The position numbers were made by a program, and so were the translations under genes. The notes under the pieces are model-generated. The model was given only the letters and a program-made list of their open reading frames with translations, had not been told where the DNA came from and searched no databases. DNA of 64,000 bases from Blasia pusilla (Eukaryota; Marchantiophyta; Marchantiopsida; Blasiales): positions 2,480,001 to 2,544,000 of the forward strand of contig CM114271.1 in assembly GCA_050084515.1 (NCBI GenBank). The letters are read 5' to 3'. Each line of letters begins with the position of its first letter. The stretch's first letter is position 1. Positions 11,172 to 23,351 of this stretch are shown here, one piece after another.

Positions 11172-12044
11172 GAGGATGCAACTGGGGCTAGATGGCATGG
11201 CAAGGTTGATGAGGAGATGGCGCCAGGTTGGCATGCATCCGCCTTTTAATGTTGGTTAGGGGTGGACTCTAGTATGGAGGACCACATGACATCTTACTCT
11301 AGTCAGAGGGTAGATGGCCAGCCTTCAGATCGTAAGGTTGGAGATGATGGTACGAATCAGCGTGATATTCATGATGAAGCGTTGGTGTTGGAGTTCCTAC
11401 AAAGCACTAGAGTGCCAGGAATAGTGAGTGCCAAGGAGCAAGACCGTGTTCTTCAACGTGCTAAGAGGTATTGATTGGAGGGAACACATATTCTCCGTGT
11501 GTGGGAGGATGGTAGAGTACGAGTAGGGCTGCATTTGGCTCAGAGAGAGCGCATTGTGTGACATGCCCATGAGGAGTTGGGACATTTTGGGGTAAAGCGT
11601 ACGTATAGCTTACTCCTTGGTCAGTATTGGTGGCGTGGCATGCATACTCAAGTGCAATAGTTGGTGTCACGGTATATGGTTTGTGACCGGGTGAGGGCAT
11701 CATTCAATGCCCCTACACACGGTTACACCCCTTGCCTATTATGGGGTTGGGTTACCGTTGGAGTGTGGACTTTGCGGGACCGTTACCGTTGACTGTACGA
11801 CATCATCGATATGTGTTGGTGATGGTGGAGCACTTCTCCAAGTGGATTGAGTTGGTGGCATTACCTGACAAGGCAAGTGAGGGAACGGCGTATGCGTTTC
11901 TTGATAGACAGCTTAGTCTTTGGTGCACCAGCTGAAGTGTTGACCGACCAGGGTACAGAGTTTCAGGTCTTGTGTGACAAGGCATTGATTGATCTTCGGA
12001 CCACGTCTCGAGATCATTGAGAGGCGGATGGTTCGGCTGAGCGT
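11172..12044 (+). pseudogene. Ty3/gypsy integrase, N-terminal half
   Basis: A zinc-binding N-terminal domain is visible as HAHEELGHFGVKRTY, followed by a WWRGM block and a Cys-x-x-(Arg) remnant of the second metal pair. The catalytic core starts at YRWSVDFAGPLP (first Asp). The second Asp is in VLTDQGTEFQ, one frame later. In-frame stops lie at 11247, 11472, 11559, 11658 and 12018, and frame changes at about 11700-11730 and 11900-11935. The usual core spacing is kept. This half joins the open frame at 12045 after a single TGA. Confidence 0.85.
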
Positions 12045-12791
12045 GTGATTCAGACGCTGAAGAGGGCATTGTGCAAGTATGGCCTACAGAAGGGGCATCT
12101 TGGAGATTGGGATATTCAGTTGCCATGGTTAGCCATGGGGTATAGGTTCAGTCGCCAAGCATCCTTGGCTTCCTTCTCACCTTATTTTCTGTTATACGAC
12201 CGAGATCCATACTTGCCCGCAACAATTCGTCGGGAGTCTAGTGAGGTGGTGAACCTTGATGACCCAGAGATGTGGATGAGAGTGTGTTCTGAGCGGGCAG
12301 AGCTCTTTCGGAGAGTTTTGTCAACAGTCTTTGAGAATCTTGCCATTGCTCAACACAGGGATACGTTGCGGTATGCGACCATTCAGGGTGGAGGTTATCG
12401 ACCATCGATTTGTAGGTTCCATGTGGGGGACTATGTCTATTTGCAGCAGATTTCACAAACAATGTTGGATGTGACGGCATGCCGCACTATTTTACGAGTG
12501 CGCGAGGTGTTACCTTCTGGAGTTCTCATGTTGGAGGGTCGTGATGGAGTTGTTTGGAAGGACCATGTGCGTAATTGTGCGCCATGTCATCTTTCAAATG
12601 TGGATGGTAATGTTGACCCAAGCTTAGCCATGATACGTGCTAGCTTGAGGTGCATGTTGTGTGGGTCTGCTGGTAACGCAGCCCGTATGTTGGTGTGTGA
12701 TCGGTGTTCTAGGGGTTGGCACATGATGTGTTTGACTACACGTATGGATGTTGTTCCTACTGGAAGGTGGGTTTGTCCTCGATGTACTTAG
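12045..12791 (+). CDS. Integrase C-terminal half fused to a PHD finger
   Basis: A 248-codon open frame. It begins just after the core's third acidic residue (ADGSAERV lies across the preceding stop; its Glu is the catalytic one). It continues through the alpha-helical end of the core and a C-terminal DNA-binding region with CRFHVGDYVYLQQ, the equivalent of the GPY/F-type beta barrel. The last 49 residues (12645-12788) form a complete C4HC3 PHD finger: CMLC, then CDRC, then GWHMMC, then a Trp two residues before CPRC. PHD fingers usually read histone H3 tails. Many chromoviruses carry a chromodomain at this place, so a PHD here could serve target-site choice; that role is inference. The TAG ends at 12791. 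Confidence 0.85.
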   Translation: MIQTLKRALCKYGLQKGHLGDWDIQLPWLAMGYRFSRQASLASFSPYFLLYDRDPYLPATIRRESSEVVNLDDPEMWMRVCSERAELFRRVLSTVFENLAIAQHRDTLRYATIQGGGYRPSICRFHVGDYVYLQQISQTMLDVTACRTILRVREVLPSGVLMLEGRDGVVWKDHVRNCAPCHLSNVDGNVDPSLAMIRASLRCMLCGSAGNAARMLVCDRCSRGWHMMCLTTRMDVVPTGRWVCPRCT

Positions 12792-12951
12792 GAGAGGTAG
12801 ATGACTTGATCTTTGCATGATATGGATTACAGATGTGCGACTAACGATGGGGCAACCTAGCACCTGGCCTTCTGATTCACGCACCCACGAAGGTGTATAG
12901 CATGTAGTAGATGTATAGGGCTACCTGGGAGTTAGAGGGACCTAACCGCCA

Positions 12952-13190
12952 GTTAGGGGGGGCGAGTTGTGGTACACTTTTGTTTTTGTATGCTCTTGTC
13001 TATGTTATGTATGTATGTGAGTATGGTATGTCAGCAATGTATGTTGTATGACGATGTGGATCGCACGACAGGTAGGAACTAGTCAACGTGGGTGGAGGAT
13101 AGTGGGATAGGTACCGGGAAGGATTGGTAGTGGATTGGTTGGGGACGGGTATAGGAAGGAAGAAGACACGAAAGGCACTCGAGGGTCCCA
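12952..13190 (+). mobile_element. Polypurine tract and start of 3' LTR (copy 1)
   Basis: The run AGTTAGGGGGGGCGAG (12952-12967) precedes TGTGGTACAC at 12968. The second copy shows AGCTAGGGGGCGAT directly before TGTGTGCTC at 49065, preceded in both copies by a related GAGTTAGA-GG-CC stretch. That identifies a polypurine tract and an LTR start in both. The following T/G-rich sequence with repeated TATGTATG shares patchy similarity with the other LTR. The element-like composition fades at about 13190. The full LTR length and its 3' end are not seen, so it may be truncated here. Confidence 0.6.
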
Positions 13191-14854
13191 CTTCTACAAA
13201 TATGCCCCATCACGTGGGACAAAATAAGGGGTTTTTTAATTGTGTCCCTCAGAAGACTTATTGAGTTTTTTGGAAGAACAATAAGGTTTAATTTATTCCA
13301 TGGCGCTCTTAAAAGAACAATAGGGTCTTTATATTAGTTTCTCTTCCATGGAAGACGTTCACATAAGATAGGGTTAATACTCATAAAATACATATAATAC
13401 ACATTTTTTGCATAATATTTATTTATGTTTATTTCAAATCTAATTTTATATAATAATTTTCCTCCCTAGGTAGGAAATTCTTTGATTCTTTGCACAGAAA
13501 TTTAGAGGGAAAAAGAATCATTTTTTTAAATGGTTTCCCCCCCTTAACCATTTTTCGAGTATTTCTCTCGAGTACACTTGAGCCGGGTTTGGGTTTAAGG
13601 GAAAACTTCCAAGGAAAGACAAACATCCCCCACTCAAAAGAAGAGCTTGCAAGCAAGTTGCACGGGGATTGTAGGGAGGTTTGATGATCGAGCAAGTTTC
13701 GATCAATCATCTATCAAGTTCTTCCCGAAAAGCCGCCAGGTTGAAAAGCTTTCTTTGATCCGTGATGACAAACACCTACTTGTAAAGTAGCTCAAGGCAT
13801 TTTTTTTTTCAATTGGATCTACATCCTGCGATACTAGAACCTCGTACGGATGGAGTGTGCTTCTCTGGATACATTCGTGTATGTCTATCATTTTGGCTTA
13901 TTGTTGAAGTTGATTCGCCATTTTTTGGGCTGATTCAGGTCAACATGTGAACTCTCTCTCTCTTTTGATTCAGATTTGGTCTTGGGAGGAATCAAATTTG
14001 GCCATGAACGAGGGATATTTGCAACCTAATGCCCCCAACAAAAATCTTCCTCTCCTTGCCATCTCTTTCTGCACTCTTGTGCTTCTCCATGGAGCTACCA
14101 TGCCTGCCTCTTGTAATGCCACCATGCGCCCCTCAGATGAGCATCCAACTGCAGTATTCAGTTGCACCCATAGTTTTTCAACACGAAATGTGTGGTTGAA
14201 AGGTGAAACCAATGTTGTCTCTTGTGGAAAATTCTGTATAGAGTGATTAGCGAATCAAATTTTGCTGCTTGTTTCCAATCATATTTTAATCTTTGAGCTC
14301 TCCTGAAACACTTGAAAATTCGCAACTCTTTGTGAGCGTGGTTGTCAAGCCAAAGTGACTATTGTGGTGATTCCCCATGCAATAGTGCCTACTGTAACTT
14401 ATGAGGGCAAGATTATCTATAAATCCACCCTTGTAAATTAGTTATCTTACAATCCTTTTATGTCAAAGGACATGCTAACTCGAATAGCCCAAAAGATGTA
14501 TTACACTACTGGCAAGGGAAAGGAGCGGGATCCTAATTCCCCAACTAGTTTGGTTGATGTTGGTAGTGATATCGCAAGTTTTTTTGAATCTACAGCAGAC
14601 ATTCACAAGATCAACAAAGTCAAAGAAAAGGAAGGGAAAATAGACACAACTTGTACTGGAGGCAAGAGTTACAAAAATGGAATATTGGTTGGGGCGTATT
14701 GTGTTTATGATTCAACAGAATGGTTCACATTGGTCAAGACATCGTAGGGCCTTGGACTTGTTGGACATGCTTGTACCTCCTCGTCAACACAAGGGAAGCA
14801 TTTTTTGTGTCATGTGTAATTGGTACACTGATGAATTGTGAGTAGGTTAGTGCG
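13191..14854. other. Intergenic, no recognised gene
   Basis: This stretch holds a short palindrome (GTCCCAC/GTGGGAC at about 13188-13222) and several open frames under 100 codons. The two longest, at 13947-14246 and 14460-14747, show no known domain and are flanked by AT-rich DNA. I would not call them genes without transcript support. Confidence 0.4.
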
Positions 14855-15245
14855 AGTAGAGTAGAGTAGATTTTTAGTCCACGGGAAGCTGATTTGGCTT
14901 ATGGGACCCCTTCCACATATGTGAAATTGACATTGCATCCGACGGGCACCTTCACAACTAGATTTTGGGTTCTCACTCAAGAGATTTGGTCTTTGTTTTT
15001 CTTTGTTTTTCTTTGTGAAGGCTTGGAATTTTATCCAGATTTTTAACCTGGGAGCATAGTCAAGGCACACAAGGCGTTATCTCTCTCGAACATGGACCAT
15101 CCATGCCCTAGGTAGGGGACGCCACTGCCCTGGGGTTGAGACCGCCCCCCACTGTCCAAGGGGAGAGTTGAACCCAAGACCTCTTCAAGAGGACCTTACG
15201 TTTGTTCAGCTAACCTCTTGGTCATCTACCGCTTGGGAGGGAGTA
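14855..15245 (-). repeat. tRNA-derived SINE, full copy
   Basis: Minus-strand reading gives a tRNA-like head with a box A-like TAGCTGAACAA and a box B GGGTTCAACTC (from about 15175), about 38 nt apart. A roughly 300-bp body follows, ending in a TCTACTCTACTC simple-repeat tail at about 14855-14870. The body (about 14870-15165) recurs at 27262-27566 with high similarity. The shared body, the Pol III-like head and the different flanks indicate a SINE family. Confidence 0.65.
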
Positions 15246-16372
15246 GGCTAGGGGGATGACACATTGGCTGATTGAGCTTCTTGCTCAATTAGGGGTTGAA
15301 TCCCCTCTATCATAGTGTAAGGACAACATGTTGGATATTAATTTACCTTGGTATTTTATTTTCTTTCAAGGCCTTATTTATTTCAAGTGATTGCTTTACT
15401 TAAAGAATTTTAGGGGTACCAAAAATTTAAAATGATTCTTTTAAAGTACATAAGAGTGAGGAAAAAAGTTTTTCACTTATAAGTTAGGGGTCTAGGTCCT
15501 AAAACGTTGTAGGTGATGTAGAGTCTTTCATATAGTGACCCCCCTAGGAAAGGCGAGGGATACTACCAATTCACGTATGAAAATACCTACTGTTGGGAAT
15601 TTTCTCCATAAAATAAGTCTTCCTATAAGATGGACTGAAGTTTATGGATTCATCGAAGTTCGAGAAAACCAAATTTTTGTGTGTGACCTTATTTCTACAT
15701 CTACTTTAAAACCACATATGCCCATATGTTGCATAAATAAGGCTCAAATCAAAAGTGAATGGCAAAATTATGAAGCAAATTAAACTAAAAGTATGTAAGA
15801 GATTATGAGGTCAAAAAATATTGATGTTCTAAGATGAGCAAAGTTATGGATAAAAAATGCTTGTAGATAATTTTAGGGGAAAAAATTAATATTCCTAAAA
15901 TATAGGATCAAATTAATGTGGAAGAATACGAAAGATGGATGTAGGTAAAGAGCATAAGCAACCAATACTATGGATGAATTTTGATTGAACACACAAACAA
16001 GTGTATAACAATCTCCTCCAAGAAAGTCGAGAGGAATTCCAAAATAGATGAGGCCTTCAAATGTTGGAATTAATTGATAGCACAATATTTCTTCATAGAT
16101 GAATTAGATAATCTTGTAATTTTATTTACATGCTCTATTTTTTATTCCTGCAAGAATATTTTTGGTAATTTCAATATTAGAAGTTGTTACTTAGCTTCCC
16201 TTATTCAAAAGGCTAAACAACTCAAATCCTTCCAATCTTGTTGGATCATAAGTGTGGTAATATTGATTGATACTAACCATCCTTATGTGTTGAATGTATC
16301 TTATAGCAAGTAATTTCTCAGATGGTGGAATAAACAACATCAAGGTCGAGATTTTATACGATTTTTAAGCAG
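15246..16372. other. AT-rich intergenic DNA
   Basis: No gene is supported. A tRNA-like patch with GGGGTTGAATCCCC lies at about 15290-15305, just beyond the SINE, and might be another SINE head. The rest is AT-rich with only short open frames. Confidence 0.4.
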
Positions 16373-16926
16373 GGTTACATACGAACAAAGTTTGTGTCCG
16401 CGGACTTATGTCCGTCCTATGGACGGACATGTCTGCGCAGGCCTCGATACGAGCGGAGTGTACTTGAGCCCACGCAAGAGCCCCCAACGTAGATCCGAGC
16501 TGACAGAGCGCGCACACGTTGCGTCACCCGCGGTAGGCTTGCAACCAAGCCCGGAGGGCAAGGTTGCACGAAAACGGACGAGTTCTGACATGCCGAGCCC
16601 ATATCCGAGTTTGCATGGAGCCCGCATTGGTTGCGAGACGGATGCGGGCTCTGGGCCGGCTTGGAGGCGGGCTCGGGTGCGGGCCCTGGATACCCAGTCC
16701 TATGGACAAACATGTCCGTCCATAGGACAGACATAAGTCTGCGGACACGGACTTTGTCCGTGTGCAACCTTGGCGTAGGGCGGGTTGGGGCCCGCGCAAG
16801 GCCTGCATGGCAGGCTGGATCTTGCGGGCCACGCAATGGGTGTGGACTTCGTGAGCCCGGGTCTACGCGGCAGGCTCTGGTGCAGGCTCGAGCATGTCCG
16901 TGGACTTGTCCGTTTCTATGCAACAT
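16373..16926. mobile_element. GC-rich TIR element, outer copy of a nest
   Basis: The ends are GGTTACATACGAACAAAG at the left and a diverged inverse (GGACTTGTCCGTTTCTATGC, then AACATT) at the right. These match the terminal pattern of the family best seen at 35589-35854. The interior is rich in GCCCGC/GGGC words and palindromic GGACATGTCC. A second family member (16560-16773) sits inside it. No transposase is encoded; long open frames here, up to 203 codons, are by-products of high GC. Confidence 0.55.
16560..16773. mobile_element. GC-rich TIR element, inner copy
   Basis: It starts AAGGTTGCACGAAAACGGAC and ends GGACTTTGTCCGTGTGCAACC, TTGG, forming an inverted terminal repeat. It is inserted within the older copy at 16373-16926. 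It is about 214 bp and non-coding, so it would have to be mobilised by enzymes encoded elsewhere. Confidence 0.6.
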
Positions 16927-18410
16927 TGTTTTTAAGATCACGTTAAGGATAGGATTTTGGTATATCACTATTTTCTCGTGTCTTGAAATTTGGATGGAAG
17001 CTAAAGAAATTGCATCTCTTAGACTCAATTACTAAAAAGGATGAACTTTTGATTCGTCATAAGAGACTATAATTTTAGATTTAACTTTTTTATCCAATTT
17101 TTTTTGTTAATTATAATTTCACACAGGTCTTTATTTCATGGCACATTACTCCAAAGTACCTTCAACCTTAAATTGAATATTCCCCATTTTACACAACTAC
17201 AAATTGAATTCTATGGAGAAGAATGACATTCTTATAGCATTTGGTATATATCCAATAATTTATAGTAGATTCGGCTTTGAATTCTATAGGTAAGTGTCCA
17301 ATATTTTAGACTTCAAAGATGATATCACCTTATACTATCTACCCACTAAAAGGATTAGATGTTTATCCAAAAAATATTTGTCGTGTGCAGTCAATTTCAT
17401 CCCATCTGAATATCCTTATGAAAATATCAATTCAAAATTTACCAAAGAATCGTTTTCTAGTTTTGACTGCAATAACTTGAAGTGCGCTTACAATAGACTT
17501 GCGAATGGGATTTCCAATATGGCTCACAAATAGATTGCAAATTATGGCTATCAAGAGTCATACTTTACGACTATAGGGCCTCTTACTTGAGTTACAAGAG
17601 ACTCAAAAGTGGAATACTTGGATTTGAAAATTGGAAATTATCTTATAATTGCTTATAAAAAGCACTTCTTAGTGGCCTAGGGTCCTTATTTCATGCTTGT
17701 GATCTTGCTTGGTGACAAGGGAGATAGAGAGTACCTTGGAGATTCAAAAGGGGAAAAATAATTATCTCTAATGAGAGTGTAATGAGATGCAAGAGGTTTT
17801 ATTTTCATTGGTTCTTTCGGCAAGAGGTGTCTACTCGCCTCCTGTATGTGCACCAAATGAAATTCAAATGATACTTCAAACTATGAATATTGTGTTGGGC
17901 TTGATAGTAAGGACAAGATTGGAAGAATTCAAACCCAAGTCGAGCACACAAAAAAGTTAAAAAGGAGGAAGTTGAAATGAAGAAGTATTGTGCTAAGGTA
18001 CGCACAATATGGATGGTAGAGATGATGATGGATTTAGGCCTAAGGAAGAATAAAAATCAAGGCATTTTTTTATCATGAGTGATAAAAAAATTGAGTACTA
18101 TATGAATGTAAGGTACCTTAGAGACTTCAATGATTGCACACATAAATTATCCATTGTATTGTAACAAAAATGTGTTAAACTCAAAATGCATTGTGTTATG
18201 TGTGTCATTCTACATTGTGACCCAAAATGTCCCTTTTTTGCGTAGCGTGTCAACTCCTAGGGATGAGTGTTATAACAGACTCCGACCTAAAAAGAGAAGG
18301 GTGATTAGTGGAGAAATAATGCTCCACTTGTAAGGGAAAGATGAAGGGTTCATAAATCTCTCTATCTTCTTGTTGGTGGAATTGTGTGTCCATCCTAACA
18401 CACGTTTATT
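16927..18410. other. AT-rich intergenic DNA
   Basis: Only short open frames (up to about 80 codons) without recognisable domains. No RNA gene or repeat was recognised. Confidence 0.4.
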
Positions 18411-18909
18411 AACGTTGCAAAAAAATGGACTTGTTTGTCTATGGAATGGAAATGCCCAATAGATATCCCACCCAAGTTTTTTTGATATCCGAGTCGCCCG
18501 GGAAGGATTCGGACGTGGGAATAGGTGTATGCTTAGATTAGGAGATATGGGCAAGGGTCGAACGGATGTGTGGGCTATGAGGCTGCATATGGTGCATATT
18601 GAGCCTGCATGTGGCCGCATCCAGCCTGTAGTGGGCTAGGCGGGCTCAATGCAGGCCATGTGTAGGATTGATGTGGGCCTTTGTGGTGAGGCACGGGCTA
18701 TGAAATGGGGTGGAAAAACGGAAGGTGGGTTGTTGGTCTAGGGTATGGGCTAGCCAAGCCATGTCTATGTTGAGGGTGGGATGGGCGTGGGTGTAGGTGT
18801 AGGCGATGGGAATCTAGGCTTGCATGGACATGTTTGTCCTTGGGATAAACATAAGTTCACGTGCATGAACATATCGGGGGACACTGACCTTGTCTATCTG
18901 CAACCTTGA
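18411..18909. mobile_element. GC-rich TIR element, long copy
   Basis: The left end AACGTTGCAAAAAAATGGAC and right end GACCTTGTCTATCTGCAACC match the family termini with mutations. The interior has the family's GGGC-rich words and a GGACATGTTTGTCC palindrome near the right end. At about 500 bp it is twice the size of the 35589-35854 copy. Confidence 0.5.
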
Positions 18910-19181
18910 TGGTTATACCATAATCTATTAATCACCCCATGATAATAGAGGGTGTAGGGCTATGAAAATATGTTTAGAGTGATCTGCATAAGAGAGGGAT
19001 ACATGCCCTATTGTATTCCTCCATTCAAAACCTGTATGATTGATATTCTTCAACGACATTGTGTTGGAGAGGATATAGCAAATTTCCCTACGTTGGACCT
19101 TGATCTTGTGGAGAGATTCATCGGCCCTCATTGATGCTTAATCATTCATGCAACTATGAGGGGATGGTTCGCATTTTCATA

Positions 19182-19890
19182 TCAAGGATTTGGACGAGTG
19201 ATGTACACATAGTATGTTGTACTTTGGAGCAAGAGTTGCACTGTTGCACGCATCCAACCACGACACAAATATTGATGGAGGGGACCTCCCATACCTTGGA
19301 GTGTTAGAGGAGATATTAGGGTTGGACTTCCACAAGTGCTTTCTTTGCCTTTCAATGTCATCGTGCCAATGGCATTTGTCATGAATAAGTTATTCGTAAG
19401 AACAAATATTTGTTTGTGGGAGTGGCACATGCCGATCAAATGTACCCTTGTAAAGGCCCCATATGCTCTCTCCTTATTGTCATTATTACTCTCCTCATCA
19501 TCCATTGTCCCATGTGCATGTGCAAGAGGTGTGGCAATATGAAGGCAAACCAAAAACTTTAACGTGTGGAATATGACCTCATCTAATATGTATCCCTCTT
19601 CCATAAAACCCTCTACTCAAGCTTGGGTTTTTTTTATCAAGCCCTTCAATCGACGTATTCACAAAATACATTCATCTATATTACATACATCCTACTATGC
19701 CAAACTCTTTGGCCAAATGGATAAGCCAATAACTCTTCTAGATCATGAATTAGGGTGGAAAGTCACTCTCGAAGCATATGACAACTACAACTGCACCCAT
19801 CTCCAAATGGTTGTAATACTCAAAAGGTATCTCTATGCTACTCGCCCATCTATCCGTGGAGATCGCATCATTGCATCAAGGTTATAAAAC
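19182..19890 (-). pseudogene. Decayed CACTA Tnp2 transposase, DUF4218 part
   Basis: The minus strand reads EEGYILDEV (from 19601), preceded in the same frame by RRLKGLIKKTQA and a broken MY-ID-C block. This parallels MYPIERYLGVLKGYVRSHAR and AEGYILDEA in the intact transposase at 28.3-31.5 kb. Further upstream on the strand, a FPP patch matches HFPPSFFD. Several stops and frameshifts interrupt it. It is an older, independent CACTA insertion in the same orientation, and its termini were not found. Confidence 0.65.
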
Positions 19891-19940
19891 CATATTAGTT
19901 TCTTACAATTGCATGAATGTTTGGGGTTTTCCTTGGTGCT

Positions 19941-20168
19941 TGAGATTGCACAGAAACGGATAAGTTTGGACATGCCGCTCGGGTACCCACGGCCCATATC
20001 CAAGCATGTCCCTGAGCGCGTTGAGCCTGTAGCATAGACCTCGGGTTCGAGCTATGCTACGGGCTCAAAGGCGGACTCCAGGGCGGATACCTGGGCCCGC
20101 ACGGACATGTTCATCCTAGGGACGGACATAAGTTTGCGAACATGGACTTGTTCGCATGCAACCCTGTT
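19941..20168. mobile_element. GC-rich TIR element copy
   Basis: The left end GATTGCACAGAAACGGATAA and right end GGACTTGTTCGCATGCAACC carry the family's terminal pattern. GGACATGT-type palindromes lie inside. About 225 bp, non-coding, inserted beside the decayed Tnp2 fragment. Confidence 0.55.
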
Positions 20169-21477
20169 GGTGGCCCAATAGGGTTAAGCGTTACCTCAAA
20201 CAAGTTATCAACCCACATATAGCCTCCTTGAGACGTGGCGATGCATAGTTTTGCATTGATATGAGTATTGTGTTATGCATCAATTGGTGGAGGTTATGGA
20301 TCTTTAGTCTCTTATTGAAACTCCTCATGTCTTGATCCAAAAAGGACGTTCGCAATTATGCACCATACAATAATCTTTAACTTTGTTTCTCCTAAGAGTC
20401 CTACCCAATACCTCTGTAGACTTACCACTAAGGACTGTATAAGGACATCCACATATGGTACTCTACTAAACGACCTGTCAACTCCACGAAGCCATGTATG
20501 TTGGGAACAATTTATACATCCTTAAATATTCAAATTTGAGGTTGCATACCCTCGCTATAGAACTGTTAACTCAAAGGCCAACATGAGGTGCCTAAGTGCT
20601 CAACATTGGCTAGTGGACTGCAATCTTGGGGGAGGCATTGGTAGCATGGGCATGGATTAGAGAAACAACTTTAAGGTCTTCTGGAAAAGCACACAAATAT
20701 TCATCCCTATTATCTTGAAAGGCTCCACTAGCATTGACTCATATGTTTTGGAGGATGTATTTCCAATACATACCCAAGTAACCATACATACATACCATTA
20801 ATTACACGTGTACACACATGCATCCAAGTACTTACTCAACAAGATAAATCTCGTGGCTAAAAATCAATGGACAAAAAAATCATCACAATCAAGGCTTCTA
20901 TGGGGATTATTACTTAATTGGGATCCATATGGTCTGGGTAGTATTACCCCACGACGGGCATTCGCCCATCATGCTATCAACCTTCTATTTATGTACATAC
21001 CTTTGCATATGACATCACGTGCATGGATTGAACACCTTCCCATGTAAGGATTCTTCAAAACTTGCCTTAGTAAGCCTATGAGACATAAGTAACCTCAAGA
21101 GACGCATATGCATAGTACTAGTACAAGTTTTTGGCTTCTTGGGTGTGCTCTCACTCAAGGATCCTACGATACTTGTGAGGTAATACTAGAGGGGTCCACA
21201 TCACACCCACATGTGGTAAGTAAGACATAACCTTACAGGACTCCATCTTACACAAGGAGTTGGCATAACAAGGAGCTAAGGAAGGAACAGAGGGAGCAGG
21301 TAGATTGACAACAATTGGTGGAAGTGGGGCGTTCACCGTAGATGCCCAGGGGGACTCTACAAATGTAGTAGTGCATGGAATCTGGCTAAAATCCCCGAAG
21401 TAAAAATTTAATTGGTTATAAGTGAATATACAAAGCTAGAGTTGTGAAGAAAGGCTACTCTTAAGAGTATTAGATTG
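20169..21477. other. Intergenic, probably decayed transposon
   Basis: No open frame over 80 codons and no recognised domain. Its position next to the Tnp2 remnant suggests this is more of that element, decayed beyond recognition. Confidence 0.35.
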
Positions 21478-21742
21478 AAGGTTGCACACGGACTTATATC
21501 CCTCCCTAGGTAGAACATATTTGTACGGGCTTGGATACTTGTTGCTCGCATCTGAGTCGATCCTGCCCGTAACGTAGATTTGGGCTTGGCCAACCCAAAC
21601 CAAAGTCGCCCATTCTTGCCACCTGTTTTGTAGCCCACACATGCCTGTAGGGTGGTCTAGGCCACCATAGTGCCCGCACAGTGGACTAGGCATATCGTCA
21701 TGGTTGCACAAAAACGGGCAAATCTACCCCTAGGACGGACAT
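21478..21742. mobile_element. GC-rich TIR element, rearranged partial copies
   Basis: AAGGTTGCACACGGAC starts at 21478, and a second family head, GGTTGCACAAAAACGGGC, starts at 21702 in the same direction. No inverse end lies between or after them. This looks like two truncated copies joined, or one copy with a replaced end. Confidence 0.45.
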
Positions 21743-23350
21743 GGATCGAAAAAGGTAGGGGATCTTATAGCTTGTGGTGGAAGGCAAGGAAGGCGGAGCA
21801 ATAAGAAAGGAGGAAGTGGCGACAGAGAAGGAAAATGCCAAAAATGGAAGCAAGTAGGGGATATGAGGAAGAAAGGGAAGGTGGGGCCCACATGGACAAG
21901 TCCTTCCATCCATCCGCACATCCATTCAATCCTTGTCAACCTGCCTTAATCTGAGCCTCCACCCGTTCCAACATTTCCAGGCGGGCTATTGGGGTACTGA
22001 AGAAACACGGTAAGAATTCCCTTTTCTAGAATTCTCATTGAAGACTTTGTGAATAAACTTTGACAACTATTGAGGTTCGAGGACAAATATTAGTGAAAAT
22101 AAGAGTTGCATCGATACTAAATTGATTAATTACCTTATGAACACCTTAGTAAAAAAGAGGGACTATGGGAACATGCATCCTATGAGTACGCAAGGGCGAA
22201 ATTGGGGATTGGCTATTTCTGATACTTAGATCAAAAAGAGTGATGGATCAAGATGAGTGAAATTCGAATTTACGTGACCATGGAATTTAGGGATTAAGTA
22301 ATGGGAGTGAATTATAACTACCTTTATGGAAACCACAAAACAAGACCTAAAACCAAGGTCTGAATAACTCTAGAGTTTGCACCAACATAGAGTACATTCA
22401 TTGCACACCTTTTTAGAGGAAGGTATCGAGGACCCTAAATAAGAACTCGACTAGACTGTAATGTTTGACATGAGAGTTCCGAAGTCATATCCTTCCACAG
22501 CTAAGAACTCGATTCGCATGAGCTCATAAGAATCTATGTGTCATTATAATGATGTATTAAATCCCATGTGTTCATAAATTAGTTGAAACCCACCTCAAAA
22601 AGTTCACAAGTGAATCCTTCAAATTGCACGGTTCTCTTCTTGACTTGCACAAATTATTTTCTCCTTGAAGTCTCCTTATTATGACATGCTCTACATTAGC
22701 TACACCCTAATATCCACTAGTTATAGATTTCATCATCTATGAAAAAAGGGACTTAACTATTTCCCATGGGCTAGTAACTCCTCTAAAGAAACTCAATAAC
22801 TAAACTTGTGTTTTCACAAGTTCACCTTGATTTCTCACTCACACTGACCTCTATAGAGAATGCAGTGCGTCCCAAACACAAGATATATGGATTTATTGAG
22901 TATAGAAATCAGTTAGGGAACTCTAATTGATAAAGGACATGGACTATAGTTGCCCCTGGCCTGATCTCCTAATGTAAGAAGAAAGACTTATAAAAAGATA
23001 GTTATGATTAAAGTCTCTTTTGCGTTTTGGGGCCACTAATACAGAGGAATAAGTGGGATTAGCAAGGTTTCATGTTAATTTTTTAAATAGACGGAGGAAG
23101 AACTAATACAATATGAAAGCATGGTATAAAGCACACATGAGAGATGTGTTATCTTCCGGACAGAGCATGGTATAAAACACACAGGAGAAACCTATTATCT
23201 ACCAGACAAAGGTTTTGTCCACAAGAAAAAAGACAGGACACCACAAAACCCATCCTCAAGCTTATTTATCCTTGCGTCTTCTAACCCAAGGTTGAGTTAG
23301 TTAATCTTGGCTTCTCCTTGGGACTATCTTTGAAAAAAATCTTTCTGTTC
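21743..23350. other. Intergenic, AT-rich
   Basis: No coding signal was found. A purine-rich patch lies at about 21770-21900, and the rest is AT-rich with stops in all frames. Confidence 0.4.
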
Positions 23351-23351
23351 C

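Noticed and set aside
16417-17028. A 203-codon minus-strand protein and overlapping frames
   Set aside because: It spans two nested GC-rich TIR elements; high GC removes stops on both strands, and no domain is visible.
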